From: Aphrocallistes beatrix
Taxonomy: Eukaryota; Porifera; Hexactinellida; Sceptrulophora; Aphrocallistidae
Length of the DNA stretch: 64,000 bases
Direction of reading: 5' to 3'
NCBI GenBank assembly: GCA_963281255.1
Contig: OY725503.1
Coordinates: 372,001-436,000, forward strand
Shown piece after piece: positions 44,358 through 55,994 of the stretch. The first letter of the stretch is position 1. Each line of letters begins with the position of its first letter. The notes beneath the pieces are model-generated. The model ran no database searches, had not been told where the DNA came from, and saw only the letters and a list, made by a program, of their open reading frames with translations. The position numbers were made by a program, and so were the translations under genes.

Positions 44358-45593
44358 ATGGCTACTCCTAATGTACAGGAACGCGACAGATTCCTGAAAC
44401 ACGTGAGTAGAGTGAGAGAGGAAATTGGAAGGAAGTTCGCTAGAGCTCATCAGGTACTAGAAGAGAGAGAGACCGAACTGCTATCACAGTTGGATCAGCT
44501 AGAGGAGCGATACAGGGGGAATGCTATTACTGAACAGATCGACGACCTGAATAAACTGAGAGAGGTTCAATTATCCACGTCAAAAGTAAATAACAACAAA
44601 GATCTATTGATGCAACACATTTCAGAGTTGGATGACCGTGTGAGGAAGCTAAGGGAAGATTGGGAGAAGGAGAGAGCTAGCATGAGGAGAGTAGAGTTGG
44701 AGTGGGATGCAGAGTTGGAAGCTAGATTGAATGTGTTAGGAGCGATTAGGGTGAGTTCTGTTCGGGACTATAAGGAAATAGAAAACCCAGTAATTGTAGC
44801 TGGTAAACACAGTGAAGAACCATCTGAGTCAGCTGGAATGTTCTGTAATCCTCGCTCAATCGCTATCCATCCTGAAACAAACAATGTTTATGTATGCGAT
44901 GCTGGGAATGATCGTGTCCAAGTCTTTACCAAATCTTTGGAATTCTTAATTGATTTCAGTGAAGAGATGTCTTATCCATCCGATTTGTGCATTAGTAACA
45001 ACTCAGTGTATGTTACACAGTATTCAGGGCATTGTCTGAATGAGTACACTGCTGAAGGAAACTTCTTGAAGTCAGTCGGGAAAGAAGGAAAGAAAAAACT
45101 CGAATTTATCTTTCCCTGTGGTGTAGCTGCTTCTAACGTTAAAAACAGAATTTACATATGTGACAGTGAAAATAATAGAATTCAGTGTTTGAAATTGAAT
45201 CTTACATTCAATTCAGTGATTTCAGATATTCCTCATCCTCTCGACATCAAGATAACAGCTGAGGAGATAGTAGTGCTGACAAGAGGAGAACATTGGATTC
45301 GTTACTATAATTACACTCATCAGTTGATTAGGAAGATAATTCCATGTGAAGAAAGTGGGTATATGACTAACTCGTATCATTTCTGTCTGGATCTTAAACA
45401 GAATATTCTAATAACCAATGAGTTATCTCATTGCGTGTTCATATACACAAGCAAAGGAGAGCTGATGCACATGTTCGGTAGAGAAGGAACAGGAAGAGGA
45501 GAATTCGACACCCCTAAAGGAATAGCTGTCGATTCTGAAAATAGAATCATAGTAGCTTCTCATAATCCTAACTTCTGTCTGCAGATATTCTAA
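44358..45593 (+). CDS. Coiled-coil / NHL-repeat protein, copy 3, 411 aa
   Basis: Single exon from ATG in MATPNVQERDRFLKHV, very like copy 1 over the coiled coil (shared LDQLEERYRG and EKERASMRR stretches). The NHL blades are intact (SIAIHPETNNVYVCDAGNDR, GVAASNVKNRIYICDSENNR, GIAVDSENRIIVAS). No RING or B-box. AATAAA at about 45709 could serve as the polyadenylation signal. Copies 1 and 3 are closer to each other than to copy 2, so order along the chromosome does not follow similarity. Confidence 0.85.
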   Translation: MATPNVQERDRFLKHVSRVREEIGRKFARAHQVLEERETELLSQLDQLEERYRGNAITEQIDDLNKLREVQLSTSKVNNNKDLLMQHISELDDRVRKLREDWEKERASMRRVELEWDAELEARLNVLGAIRVSSVRDYKEIENPVIVAGKHSEEPSESAGMFCNPRSIAIHPETNNVYVCDAGNDRVQVFTKSLEFLIDFSEEMSYPSDLCISNNSVYVTQYSGHCLNEYTAEGNFLKSVGKEGKKKLEFIFPCGVAASNVKNRIYICDSENNRIQCLKLNLTFNSVISDIPHPLDIKITAEEIVVLTRGEHWIRYYNYTHQLIRKIIPCEESGYMTNSYHFCLDLKQNILITNELSHCVFIYTSKGELMHMFGREGTGRGEFDTPKGIAVDSENRIIVASHNPNFCLQIF

Positions 45594-45708
45594 CTCTCCT
45601 CCTGTACTCTACACTAGTTATTCCTAGTGCAAAATTTATATTTTGCTTACCTAAATTTCATTTTTACCTTTATATATCCTATTTTTGTCTAAGATCTATT
45701 TTGACGTA

Positions 45709-45714
45709 AATAAA
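45709..45714 (+). terminator. Polyadenylation signal AATAAA
   Basis: AATAAA lies 116 bp after the stop of NHL copy 3 and before the next gene. Confidence 0.5.
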
Positions 45715-45825
45715 GCATTGCCCCTCCCCTTAGGGGACTGCAAATCCTCAATAATCTCCTATCCACAACTGAATTTATGATATTAAATATACATATATAT
45801 TTCTATTTAAATCTACTAGCACTAA

Positions 45826-46710
45826 ATGCTGCTTTTATCTGTCTGTTTACTGTTGTTGTTTACTCCTGTCTGTGTCCCGTACAACTGTGAGGGCACATGC
45901 GAAGCCTTCGACGAGATGTCCAGTGGCTACGATGCCACCTGTACCAAATCAGAAGACTGTCTCGTACTGTCATGTGACACTCCGAGACAGGCTGCAACCT
46001 ACCATGCTGTAGTGCAACCACGTTTCCAAATATATCCATGCAATGACCCAGTCATTGTCAACTTCCAATTGCATGCCAGCTATAGCAGACAGACTTTCAA
46101 CGAGAATAGGAATATCACTGGTGACACGACTTTTCCTGAAACGCTTTATCTCCTCGGCAAGGCTTATACGGTGAGCATACATGTCAAGTTACGTCAACTG
46201 TCTGGTGATAGGATACTTTTAGGTGCTACAGGGTCGTTTAGCACTTACACTTACACACTGTTCCCTGATACTGTCATTCCAATCGACAAGAGTGGTTGTC
46301 CGGGACAGGAAGGAACGACTAAAAATACACTTTGTAATGTTGCTACATCAACTGTAGTTACGCCATCACAGCCTGGGAATATCAGTAATAACCAAACCGG
46401 AACTACAGGGACTCCTAGAATTGAAACTAGAACTACAGGAACTTCTAATATCCAAACTGGAACTACGAATGGAACTGTTAGCTTTGGCAGTAGTGGAGAG
46501 AACAGTACCATCTCCTTGTCACCTAGCACACAGAACAATGCTGGTATGATCGGGGGTATAGTGGGAGCAGTGCTGCTAGTGCTATTAGTTGTAGTTATAA
46601 TTGGAATAGTGTTGATACTCGTCTTACTGCTGCTATACAAACGCCGTCATGTTACCTTGAAGACCTTCAGGTACTCCAAGTTCTCATCTGAAGAGCTAGC
46701 TCTGAATTAG
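45826..46710 (+). CDS. Type I membrane glycoprotein, 294 aa, unrecognised
   Basis: Starts with a clear signal peptide (MLLLSVCLLLLFTPVCVPY). The ectodomain to about residue 165 has several Cys (e.g. NCEGTCEAF, CTKSEDCLVLSC) and beta-type sequence. A Thr/Ser/Asn/Gly-rich stalk follows (about 170-235), with N-glycosylation sequons (NIS, NQT, NGT, NST) and GTTGT repeats. A hydrophobic segment of about 30 residues (GGIVGAVLLVLLVVVIIGIV...) precedes a short basic cytoplasmic tail with KRRH and SSEELALN. It is a single exon. It looks like a small cell-surface receptor or adhesion protein; I see no named domain. It is on the same strand as the NHL genes but has no evident link to them. Confidence 0.75.
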   Translation: MLLLSVCLLLLFTPVCVPYNCEGTCEAFDEMSSGYDATCTKSEDCLVLSCDTPRQAATYHAVVQPRFQIYPCNDPVIVNFQLHASYSRQTFNENRNITGDTTFPETLYLLGKAYTVSIHVKLRQLSGDRILLGATGSFSTYTYTLFPDTVIPIDKSGCPGQEGTTKNTLCNVATSTVVTPSQPGNISNNQTGTTGTPRIETRTTGTSNIQTGTTNGTVSFGSSGENSTISLSPSTQNNAGMIGGIVGAVLLVLLVVVIIGIVLILVLLLLYKRRHVTLKTFRYSKFSSEELALN

Positions 46711-47554
46711 AGTTTTACTGTCTGTCTATTTTATTTTGAAGAATTTTGATTTTCATCCTATCTTGTCAGATAGTTTTGTGTAATACGTGTGTGCATGTCT
46801 TCTCAAAATATTTGGAATTTTAAATCCCTTTTTGACTGTCTTAAGTAACTAATATTAACTACCCTAAGAACATAGAAAGTCTGGTATGACAGTTGAACTT
46901 TTGGTGATGGAAGGATTTTGATTTTCATTCGTGAATTTCCTCCTAATTAATCGGTGAATGTTTCCGTTCCTGGAGATTTGTCCAAATTAAGTGGAGTTGC
47001 CTGTTACAATTAATTCAACCATAGGTGGTTACGTAACATGGATATGGAATGTGTAACTATCTAAAGGAGACTCCACAACACTTATAGAGTCAATAAATTA
47101 GCGATTATGGTGTTTGGAATTTCACACATTTCTCAAAAATTCTTCGCAATTCCTTGAAACTTGTGACTCGATAAATTTAGTTATTTAATCTCTGCCACCA
47201 CATTAACCTAAGGATGCCAGCTATTCTTTTAAGATAGCGAGCTCCTCAAGCTAACAGCTGATTTTAAACGATCAGAAAAGCAAGAGAGTTTGCACAGGAT
47301 TAGACACAAAATATTCTAATTCAAGCGTAAATAACAACAATTCACAATGAAACATTGTACGTAAATAGTTCCAACAGAGAGATAGAATTGGGGAATAGGA
47401 ATGTCCTTGTAGAAGAATAACACCAGTGAGAGAGCATGCTGTTCAGCATATACCTAAAGCAGTACATATACTCTAGAAATAACTATAGTATTTTATATCT
47501 ATAAAAGTTCTAAATATAATGTTCTTTCACACTTATGAAGAAAACGGAAATGCA
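46711..47554. other. Intergenic region between convergent genes
   Basis: Holds a decayed end of the CTCCGCTTAAT MITE (TTCCTGGAGATTTGTCC... ATTAAGTGGAGTTG, about 46960-47003). The region lies between a + strand gene and the 3' end of a - strand gene; no coding sequence is seen. Confidence 0.45.
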
Positions 47555-50500
47555 TTAAAATAGGAACAGCTGCTTCCTCAGCGTATCAATGGCTTCAGGA
47601 CATTGAAGACGATCCTTAATATCTATCATTAAGACTCTTCTACGAACTTCTATCATGATATCACTGAAATGATGATGGTCTTTTTCGGCTTGTAGTACAG
47701 TGCAGAAAGTACTGATAAAGACGCTCCCCTTCTTCTGGGTTCGATTGGATTCATATTCTTGTACAGTAGCATGTGCGATGTAAAAATCAACGTGGGTTGC
47801 AACTTTCTCTATGGCTGTTTTAGAAGTTGGAAACGGAAAATCTTTTGACTCTAGAGTTGCATTCTGAGAAATAGCTGTTGTAGGTGGAGCAGGCGTATTG
47901 GGTGGAGGGGACATTTCAGCATGGGGATCAGGCATCTCAAGTTCTCCTCGGTCCTTAGCTTCACCCCTGCATGCTTGTATAATAAATATTTTTGGTTTCC
48001 CACGTAGACCAGGACAATTATTTGGTGTGAAGTAAATTTGAATTTCATTAACATTGATCACTTCATTATCTGTTGTGTAAATCTCATTTTCCTCATTACC
48101 GTGGGACATTATTACACAGAAAAAGACGTCATAATCCTCGTGGTCCATAGTACTATAAGTCTTCAATTCTTTGATAAGTTCTGATTTAGATAAATCTTCG
48201 CATTTTCGCACTATGAAATTCATTTTATCAAATGTATAATGTAAGTTAGAAACATCATGTCCAGAACCTTTTCTCTCATCAAGTATCTCACTATCAAATG
48301 TTCGCATATTAATGATAAGGCAGATACCACAGGGATTGTTACGAATTGGATAGCGAATGAAACCGATCTCTTCTACAGGAATTTCTGAATGCTTGAAACC
48401 CAAAATGAACGATTCATATAGTTTTCTAACTTTGACGTTAGACTGAGTCTCTTGGTTATTCTTCAATACCTTGTAGAACTGATATGCCCAATTTCTTTTA
48501 TTTGAAATATTGTCGACTAAAAGTTCAGCTTTCTTAGTTCCATACAATCGACGAATTTTATCTGTCTCTTCTCCGCCAATTAAATCTTTTTTCTGAAGTG
48601 GTCTTAAGAGTGGCTCCACCTCCAACATCTCCAAAATCTGATTCCGATTATCTTTTAAAAACTTTTCCCCTAATTCACGAGGAATATTTTTGAAAGGATG
48701 GTGTAATTTGTTATTGTAAATTGCCCATGGGATAAATGTCTTATTAGTATTGCAGTAGAAGTGGGTTTCGTCAACTGAATGCGTTGAATAATTTTTAAAA
48801 TACACACAAGGTCTAAGTTTTTCTGAGAATTGTTTGCAAGGACATTCGAGGACAACTTGGGCAATTTTACCAGACAAAATCAGTTCTCTCTGTATATGTG
48901 CTGTCCATTCTTCGAGTTGGAAGATTAGAGAGTGAATGTCAAGACATGAATTCATGAAATCAATTCCTCTAAGTATAACGCGGATAAATGGTTTGTTTTC
49001 AGGAAGAAGAATGACCCAGGTAAGATTTTTCCATCGAAACTCCACACAATCGAAACCAAATTTTGGAGTTGACTTCTCAGTTTCGGCACTCTCGCTGATA
49101 CAGAGAGATAGGAGTGCGAAATAGAAAGATGTGGGTGCCAGACCATCTGAGAAGTAGAGGTAGAGAACTAGATCGCTGTCTTTAGGGTCTATTGGTATAA
49201 CTTCATTGAATAAATATGGAATGTAATATTCCTGTGAGTTTCCATGTCCATAAATTATAATCCCAAACTCCTTCAACAGCTGCACTATCTCAGCTTTAAC
49301 TTTAAAGAGGTTGTTTTCTATTAGAATTGCATCTAGAATATTGTCTGAAAGGATGGCTTCCTTCTCAGCTCTATCAATGTGTTGATCTACTCCTTTAAAA
49401 GATCTCAAATCTTTACAATATTTGGGTAAAACGATGTGTAAAATGACGTTTAACAGGTCTGAGAGAGATTTAACTATAATGTTTTTCCTAAAGAAGAACA
49501 CACCGATGGAATGGAAAAACTCCAGAATTTGTGCATAATCCATCCCACACCCTGTTTTATCCGCGAATTCTTTAATTTCTTTCTCTCCTATGACAGGCTT
49601 AGGTTCCCAAAGAATCTTCAATGCAAGGTCTAGCCAACGGATGGGTAGGTCGAAATCAAAACGAGTTAACTTTGCGTTTTTGTAAATATCTTTTTTCAAC
49701 ATTTCAAATTTTTCTTGTTCCCTATATTTTGCGCTTACAATGTGGAATTTCTTATCTACTATTGACATACAGTTACTTTTCCAAAAGAGCGAGTCTCTAA
49801 TTTCCTTGAAGTAACTATCAGCTATTTCTTGAGGATTCTCTATTTCATCGGATTTGGTAAAGACAATGATGATTCTAGATTTGCACTCTTCATCTTCAGT
49901 GGAGCTTGCTACAGAATAGATGGTCTGAATCCAGGTATTAATCATTTCGAGATAACTTACACTTATTTCACGCTTCTGAATTCTGTCATACCTTTCCCCT
50001 TTGACGACTTGTTCATCAAGGCAATTAGTGAGGTCGACAGCAACTATATACACAGCTCGAGGAGACAGGAACAGAGACTGCATACAGAATAGATAGGATT
50101 GTCCTGCTAGATCCCAAACTGTGAAAAAGTCCATTGGGTCCATCGTGTGCTCGTTTCCCCAATGTTCTCGAATTTTTCTCAACACTGGCAAATCTTGATA
50201 TTTCATAAGATCGGAATGTGACTTTTTTATTTCTGAATATGACTTTTTTGGTTCTGAATGGGTAACTGAGTGACTATTTGAATCAACACCGCTAACTGAT
50301 TCTTCGCTCACAGGCAAATCTGTTACGATTTTTCCATCGTCCTCTTTAGGGGAATCCAACTTAGATTCATCAGACGATTTCGATACTTTGACATTTTTTA
50401 CGGTTATTTGTGCTGCAATATCATCTCTAGTCTTTTGTAATTGTTCTTTAAAGTCTCCACTTTCGCCCCATTCTTTGTTCAGATTTGTAATAAGAATGTT

Positions 50501-51572
50501 AGTTTTTTCAATAAAGTCAGTTGAAATTTCTTTCTCGTCAAAATGTTGACCTTTCAACGCCTTCAACAAACACGTTTTTCCTGCTCCTTCCGACCCCACA
50601 ATCATCAGTCTAAAATACTTTAGCTCTATACTACCTACTTCACAAGCCATCTTGTATCCCTGGACGAATTCATCGCCTCTCTCTCTGATCTCATAAGGAA
50701 GATCTACGTCTAGAAGAAGTATAGGATGTGTGAAACATTTATCTGGGGGTGTAGAAAACTTTTGTGAATTGGGGAGTGACTTGAAATCAAGCATAAATTT
50801 TATTGATGCAATTGTACTGTGTCAATTAAGAATATTCATACTTAGCTGTACAAAGTAGGAATTGCAACCAATTATTTCAATTTGGGTTTACTAGCATTAT
50901 CGAGGCTACATACATAGAGTACGGGAACTAATGTGCATTATATTGAGTCAAAATATTCCATATTATTACTAACAAAAGGGGCTCGCTTTAGACGGACTTT
51001 ACGATCAAAGCATAGAGATACTTTACATCTGATCTCAAATACGTTCATTACGCATTGAAATTTATCAGTTTTGAATCTTTTAACAATGTAATTCCTACTT
51101 AGTGCAGCGCTAAGTGGGAACATTTCAAAACATGTAACTACCATCCTTGACAACCCAAAAATGCGCGTACACCAAGTGAGTATCGTCCATCACGGTGGAA
51201 AGACATTTTAACACTATTTCCCAATTGTATTGCTTACCCAAATTTGAGAGTTCTTCCCTGAATTTGGATGTGAAATCATGTTCTGACATATCTTGAAACT
51301 CTCTCTTATACGCTTCGAGCTTCTGGGCTACTCCGTTTAAATTGATGCTGTTCATTATTTGGCTTAGGTTTGTTAAATCTTTTTGAATAAAATTCTTTTT
51401 AAATAGCAATTTCATCGTATTTTCAAATCCGACTTTTCCATCACTTTCTCCTGAAGAGAAGGTCATACAAATCGCCTGTAATTGGAGAATGGATATTTCA
51501 CTCCTTAGCATTTCGATTAGGTTTTTGACTGATAAGCTCCATGGCACTGAAGTTTGCAAGATCTTAGTACAT
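47555..51572 (-). CDS. DED-ROC-COR-caspase protein, 5' end lost in an assembly gap
   Basis: On the minus strand, exon 51572-51238 joins exon 50709-47555 (phase 1, G/GTAAGC donor, TTCTTCTAG acceptor). The first exon codes for a death-effector-like domain (FENTMKLLFKKNFIQKDLTN...LEAYKREF). The second codes for, in order, a ROC GTPase (P-loop GSEGAGKTCL, WDLAGQ, FTKSD) and a COR-like winged-helix and dimerisation region (LPIRWLDLALKILW..., DLLNVILHIVLP). A complete caspase follows (MSHGNEENEI His motif, IIQACRGE Cys motif, Arg/GSVFI pocket motif). Compared with its + strand homologue at 56916-63004 it has about 70 extra Ser/Lys-rich residues between the P-loop and DLAGQ. The 5' end runs into the N run, where a CARD would be expected. 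Probably a GTP-regulated initiator caspase. Confidence 0.85.
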
Positions 51573-51772
51573 NNNNNNNNNNNNNNNNNNNNNNNNNNNN
51601 NNNNNNNNNNNNNNNNNNNNNNNNNNNNNNNNNNNNNNNNNNNNNNNNNNNNNNNNNNNNNNNNNNNNNNNNNNNNNNNNNNNNNNNNNNNNNNNNNNNN
51701 NNNNNNNNNNNNNNNNNNNNNNNNNNNNNNNNNNNNNNNNNNNNNNNNNNNNNNNNNNNNNNNNNNNNNNNN
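51573..51772. other. Assembly gap (200 N)
   Basis: A run of exactly 200 N interrupts the 5' part of the minus-strand caspase gene. The round length suggests a placeholder of unknown true size. Confidence 0.99.
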
Positions 51773-53526
51773 ATGAATGAAACATATACTTTATCCATGG
51801 TCCATATGGGGTTCTACCATAGTAAATTGTGTCGCGTGCCATCAAATTGTGTCATGTTCCACAATTTGGTGGCGGTGGTTATCAGGTTACGATGAAACCG
51901 ATTGAACCACAAGGCCATTTGAGTAAACGAAACAAAATCTCAGAATACTACGATATATCTCAAAATACCACGCAACAGTACTCACAGATTTTTTTCTATT
52001 TGTATTGTATGTCCTGAATAATGAGACGAATAAACATATTATTTAATAAGCATTCCAGGTCATGAAGCACAATACACTATTTAGAGCAGGGAAAACATAC
52101 AAGTATCACTACTCAAATGGAAAGTCATTGTCTAAATTAGAACTATGTAAATGATCGCATCATGATCACAGGTTGGTGTTGCCTCAGAATACCACGGTAC
52201 CTCAGAATACCACGCAAGTTGAATATCCATGGTTAATTTGACTAGTGCCTCAAAATACCACGGTGCCTCAGAATACCACGCAACAGGACTAACGCATGCG
52301 CCTCAGTCCTGACATTGAATGTACCATGGATGAGGTAGAGAACGGGAATGTAAAATTCCAAAATTCTACTAGCTTAGCTTATTAACTGATTCAATGGATT
52401 CAAATTGTGTATTTTATTATATTCCCAACCTTGGTACATTCGTATACATCAAATTCATCCTAAATTCTATTTATGAATTACTAATATAACAACTCAAACA
52501 TCCTTGTATATCATGTAATCAATGGAAAAAAGGTCTTCATAATGATTCTTTGCATTCTGCTCAATTTCTCATTCTATCTCTCCTTTATATTTCTTCCATC
52601 CCTCTGGTCTCTCTCTCTCTCTCTCTCTCTCTTCTCTGGCATTTGATATTTAACGCGACTAAATAAATAATAAGGAATAAATATAACAATAAACATGGAA
52701 TAATGATTTGAACGACGTTTAAAGTAAAAAAAATGTCAAATTAAGAAGTCAAAAGCAATTTTTTGTATATTATACTTGTGATAGAATAGAATATAAAGCC
52801 TGTGGTTCATTAATAATTCTCGTCCACTTCACTTCATCCCTAGTCCAAATTTTCAAGATTGATATTATGCCTTATTAGAGTAGGCTATAATATAATTAAA
52901 TAATGAGATAATGATAATGAAATGCTGTCCGTGTCCTCACAAGAGATATTTGAGGAACTGAAACAGGTTTACTATTAACAGCAGTGGCCTTATTATGCTA
53001 CTAGCAAGGCAGTAGGCACCAGGTTTCAAGTGGTCCGGCTGGGACAAAAAGTGTTCCAGTTGAAACTAGTCCGACTGTACCAAATGGTGCTTTTGGCATA
53101 AAATTCTTCAGAAGTGGTCAGATTGAAACCGGACCTACAGTACCGATGGCTACGGTCTTGACTAGTCTACAACTAACCTCTCGCTTCTAATCAAAACAAT
53201 TCCATGTTCATCATGAGTCTCGGTTTAAAAAAACATTCATCCATGCTATTTATAAATAAAAAAAGGGTTTGAAATGTCAAATAAAATACTAGTATATCAA
53301 CTGGAAAGATAAAATACTTTTTTATCACCTGCTTTCTTTATTGAACTATTTATTGAGGTGATTTGTTAGTAATTTCACAAATTTTGGTAGACATTTAACT
53401 AAATAATTAGAATCCAAAACAAATACATTCCAAAACTACGCATATATGTTGCTTATGACATTATTAATGTCGTAGATGGGATTACAATTGTGATTCTTTA
53501 AAAATCGTAATTCCCCTGGTGGTGAT
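51773..53526. other. Intergenic region with CCTCAGAATACCACG repeats and a (TC)n tract
   Basis: Variants of CCTCAGAATACCACG(G/C) occur at least six times between about 51938 and 52290. A (TC)n run lies at 52608-52632. Two stretches near 53040 and 53110 (GGTCCGGCTG, AGTGGTCAGATTGAAACCGGACC) resemble the sequence at 3360-3435. No gene is seen. Confidence 0.5.
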
Positions 53527-54210
53527 TTGCACCCCAGAGAGCGTCCTAGAGATCACCTCAGAGATGAACTCAGAGATGAACTCAGAGATCACCTCAGAGA
53601 TGAACTCAGAGATCACCCCAGAGAGCGTCCTAGAGATCACTCAGAGATGAACTCAGAGATGAACTCAGAGATCACCTCAGAGATGAACTCAGAGATGAAC
53701 TCAGAGATCACCTCAGAGGTCATCCCAGAGATCACCCATAAAAGTGTCCCAGAGACCACCCCAGAGATCACCTCAGAGATAACCCCAGAGATCACCTCAG
53801 AGATCACTTCAGAGATCACCCCAGAGATCACCTCAGAGATCACCCCAGAGATCACTTCAGAGATAACCCCAGAGATCACCCCAGAGATCACCTCAGAGAT
53901 CACCTCAGAGATCACTTCAGAGATAACCCCAGAGATCACTTCAGAGATAACCTCAGAGATCACCTCAGAGATCACCTCAGAGATAACCCCAGAGATCACC
54001 TCAGAGATAACCCCAGAGATCACCTCAGAGATCACCTCAGAGATCACCTCAGAGATCACTTCAGAGATAACCCCAGAGATCACCTCAGAGATAACCCCAG
54101 AGATAACCTCAGAGATCACCTCAGAGATCACTTCAGAGACCACCCAGAAAAGTGTCCCAGAGATCACCCAGGAGAGCGCCCCGGAGGGAAAAGGTAAATA
54201 TTTGTTTTAA
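53527..54210. repeat. 12-bp minisatellite (GAGATCACCTCA), open on both strands
   Basis: About 50 copies of a 12-bp unit, GAGATCACCTCA/GAGATAACCCCA, fill 53540-54170. On the + strand they read Glu-Ile-Thr-Ser/Pro, on the - strand Val-Ile-Ser-Glu/Gly. A one-base loss within a unit at about 53640 shifts the + frame. Degenerate end units (CCAGAGAGCGTCC, AAAAGTGTCCCAGAG) appear at both ends. GGAAAAG/GTAAAT at 54190-54195 could be a splice donor, so a coding exon is possible, but no start, neighbour exon or family supports it. Confidence 0.8.
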
Positions 54211-54396
54211 ATTAGTGAATTATCGATTAGATACTGCTAATGGGCTAATTTTAAGGCATCTCGCTTTTTAGTTATTGGTACATAATTATTGAATTTCTTC
54301 TAAACAAATCATAAAAAAGTTTGTATTGATTTAAGATTTTAATACTAGGATTGTGTGTGTGTGTGTTTTTATATGCATATTTTCGCACCATTTGAC

Positions 54397-54690
54397 GAAT
54401 TTTGAAAAATGTGCTAGAGACTAGCTTCCAACGGGTGACATGGGGTTTTTAGGGGTGTAGATTTCGAATATCATATTTTCAGATCTATATGATAAACTAT
54501 TTGTTTACTTTTGTTTACATTAGATACATGAAGTAAACAAATCTCAAAAATAGGCTAGAGACTTGCTTCCAACGTTTGACATGGGGTTTTCAGGGATGTA
54601 GATTTCGAATATGATATTTTCAAGTAAATTTGATGATCGATTAGTTTACTTCTGTTTACAATACACTACCCTACCAAAAGTATTCGTACA
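54397..54690. repeat. Two direct copies of a ~140-bp repeat
   Basis: The unit AGACTAGCTTCCAACGGGTGACATGGGG... GATTTCGAATATCATATTTTC... GTTTACTTTTGTTTACA recurs in tandem (from about 54411 and about 54552). Further partial copies lie at 55190-55290 and 58206-58299, the last split by the foldback element at 58300. Confidence 0.75.
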
Positions 54691-55994
54691 CCCCAATAAT
54701 TCCCATACAATTTGTATAAATCAGTAACAGTTGGACTAAATTTGGCTTAAAATACATATTCTACCCACTCGATTTACTCATTGTATAGTGTTTCAAATCA
54801 ATTACTCTATTTAAAAGTTAAATATTTTTGACCCGTGACACCTAGTGCCACCAACGCCATCATATATAGTGGCATTCATTTATGATATGTGGCACAATGA
54901 AGTAAATATTCAAATATTTATGTTTGAAGGAGAGTAATTGAGTTGAAAGACTATACAATGAGTAAATCGAGTGTGTAGGATTCCTATGGGAATGGGATGG
55001 GGATGGGAATTGAAATTTCATTCCCACGGCAACCCTGGTAATTAGACTAATTCGAATGCGTATTATTCGAATTTAGAATCTGATTAGCTATATCCCGTAC
55101 TTTTAGAAGTAACCATCTTCATGAATTCACCCATTTAGTACAATTTGTATGTGGAATAATGAAATGTTGAAATACTTTTGTCCCCTTGGTGTAGCTTCCA
55201 ACGTTTGATATGGGGTTTTAAAAGATGGTAGATTTCGAATATTATATTTTCAGATCAATATGATAAATTTTTGTTTACTTTTGTGTACAATCAGGGACGT
55301 AGTCACGCGTATATGCATTAACCCGACAAAAGTCATTGAACACTTCATTATTTCTCATATAAATAGTAGTAACTTTGGTATATATGTACATAAAGGAAAA
55401 CAGCTAAAATACAACAATTTCAAATACAAATACAATTACGTATTTGACCCAAGCCTGCATGTGGCACGCCTGGCACTCCAAATAATTTGAAAACGTTGGG
55501 TGAATAATTGAATATAAATATTCCACTAGGAGTAATTCGAATGTATTTTGAAAACTATACCCGATTAATTGTATCTCAAACTGTTTAGAAAAATTCGTCT
55601 TCATAAACAGTCCCATTTTAGTACTACTTAGGTCATTTCATAAGTGCTGAGTCGTTATCTGTATTCAGAAGTTATTGGAAATAGAATCTTTTCGATTTGT
55701 CCATTGTATTGCTCTGTGATAGGACAATTATTGTGGTTCCTGCATCCGATTCAAGTAAATCAGTTTAAGATACTGCCTTCGAACGTGAATTTTGAGTTCT
55801 CTAAGGTTGTATTTCATTTCTGAGCAAATTTAGACTAAAACTGATCCTTCCATTAAATTTACTTATAAAAATACATAAATATTGTTTTATTTAAAGTATT
55901 ATGGTTTTAGACTGGGGAATAAATTGTTTTTGAAATGGTATACTGACACTTTTGTCCCATTTTTAGGAGGGGAAAATTAGGAAAAATCCACTAT

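Noticed and set aside
50710..50794. MLDFKSLPNS... as the start of the minus-strand ROC protein
   Set aside because: The acceptor TTCTTCTAG at 50711-50710 is in the same place as in the homologue, and the upstream DED exon joins there in phase.
53637..54167. Minus-strand open frame through the EIT repeat
   Set aside because: It is the mirror image of the 12-bp repeat, which has no stop codon in several frames.
53527..54210. CRISPR array
   Set aside because: The repeat is a direct tandem 12-bp unit without spacers, in an animal genome.
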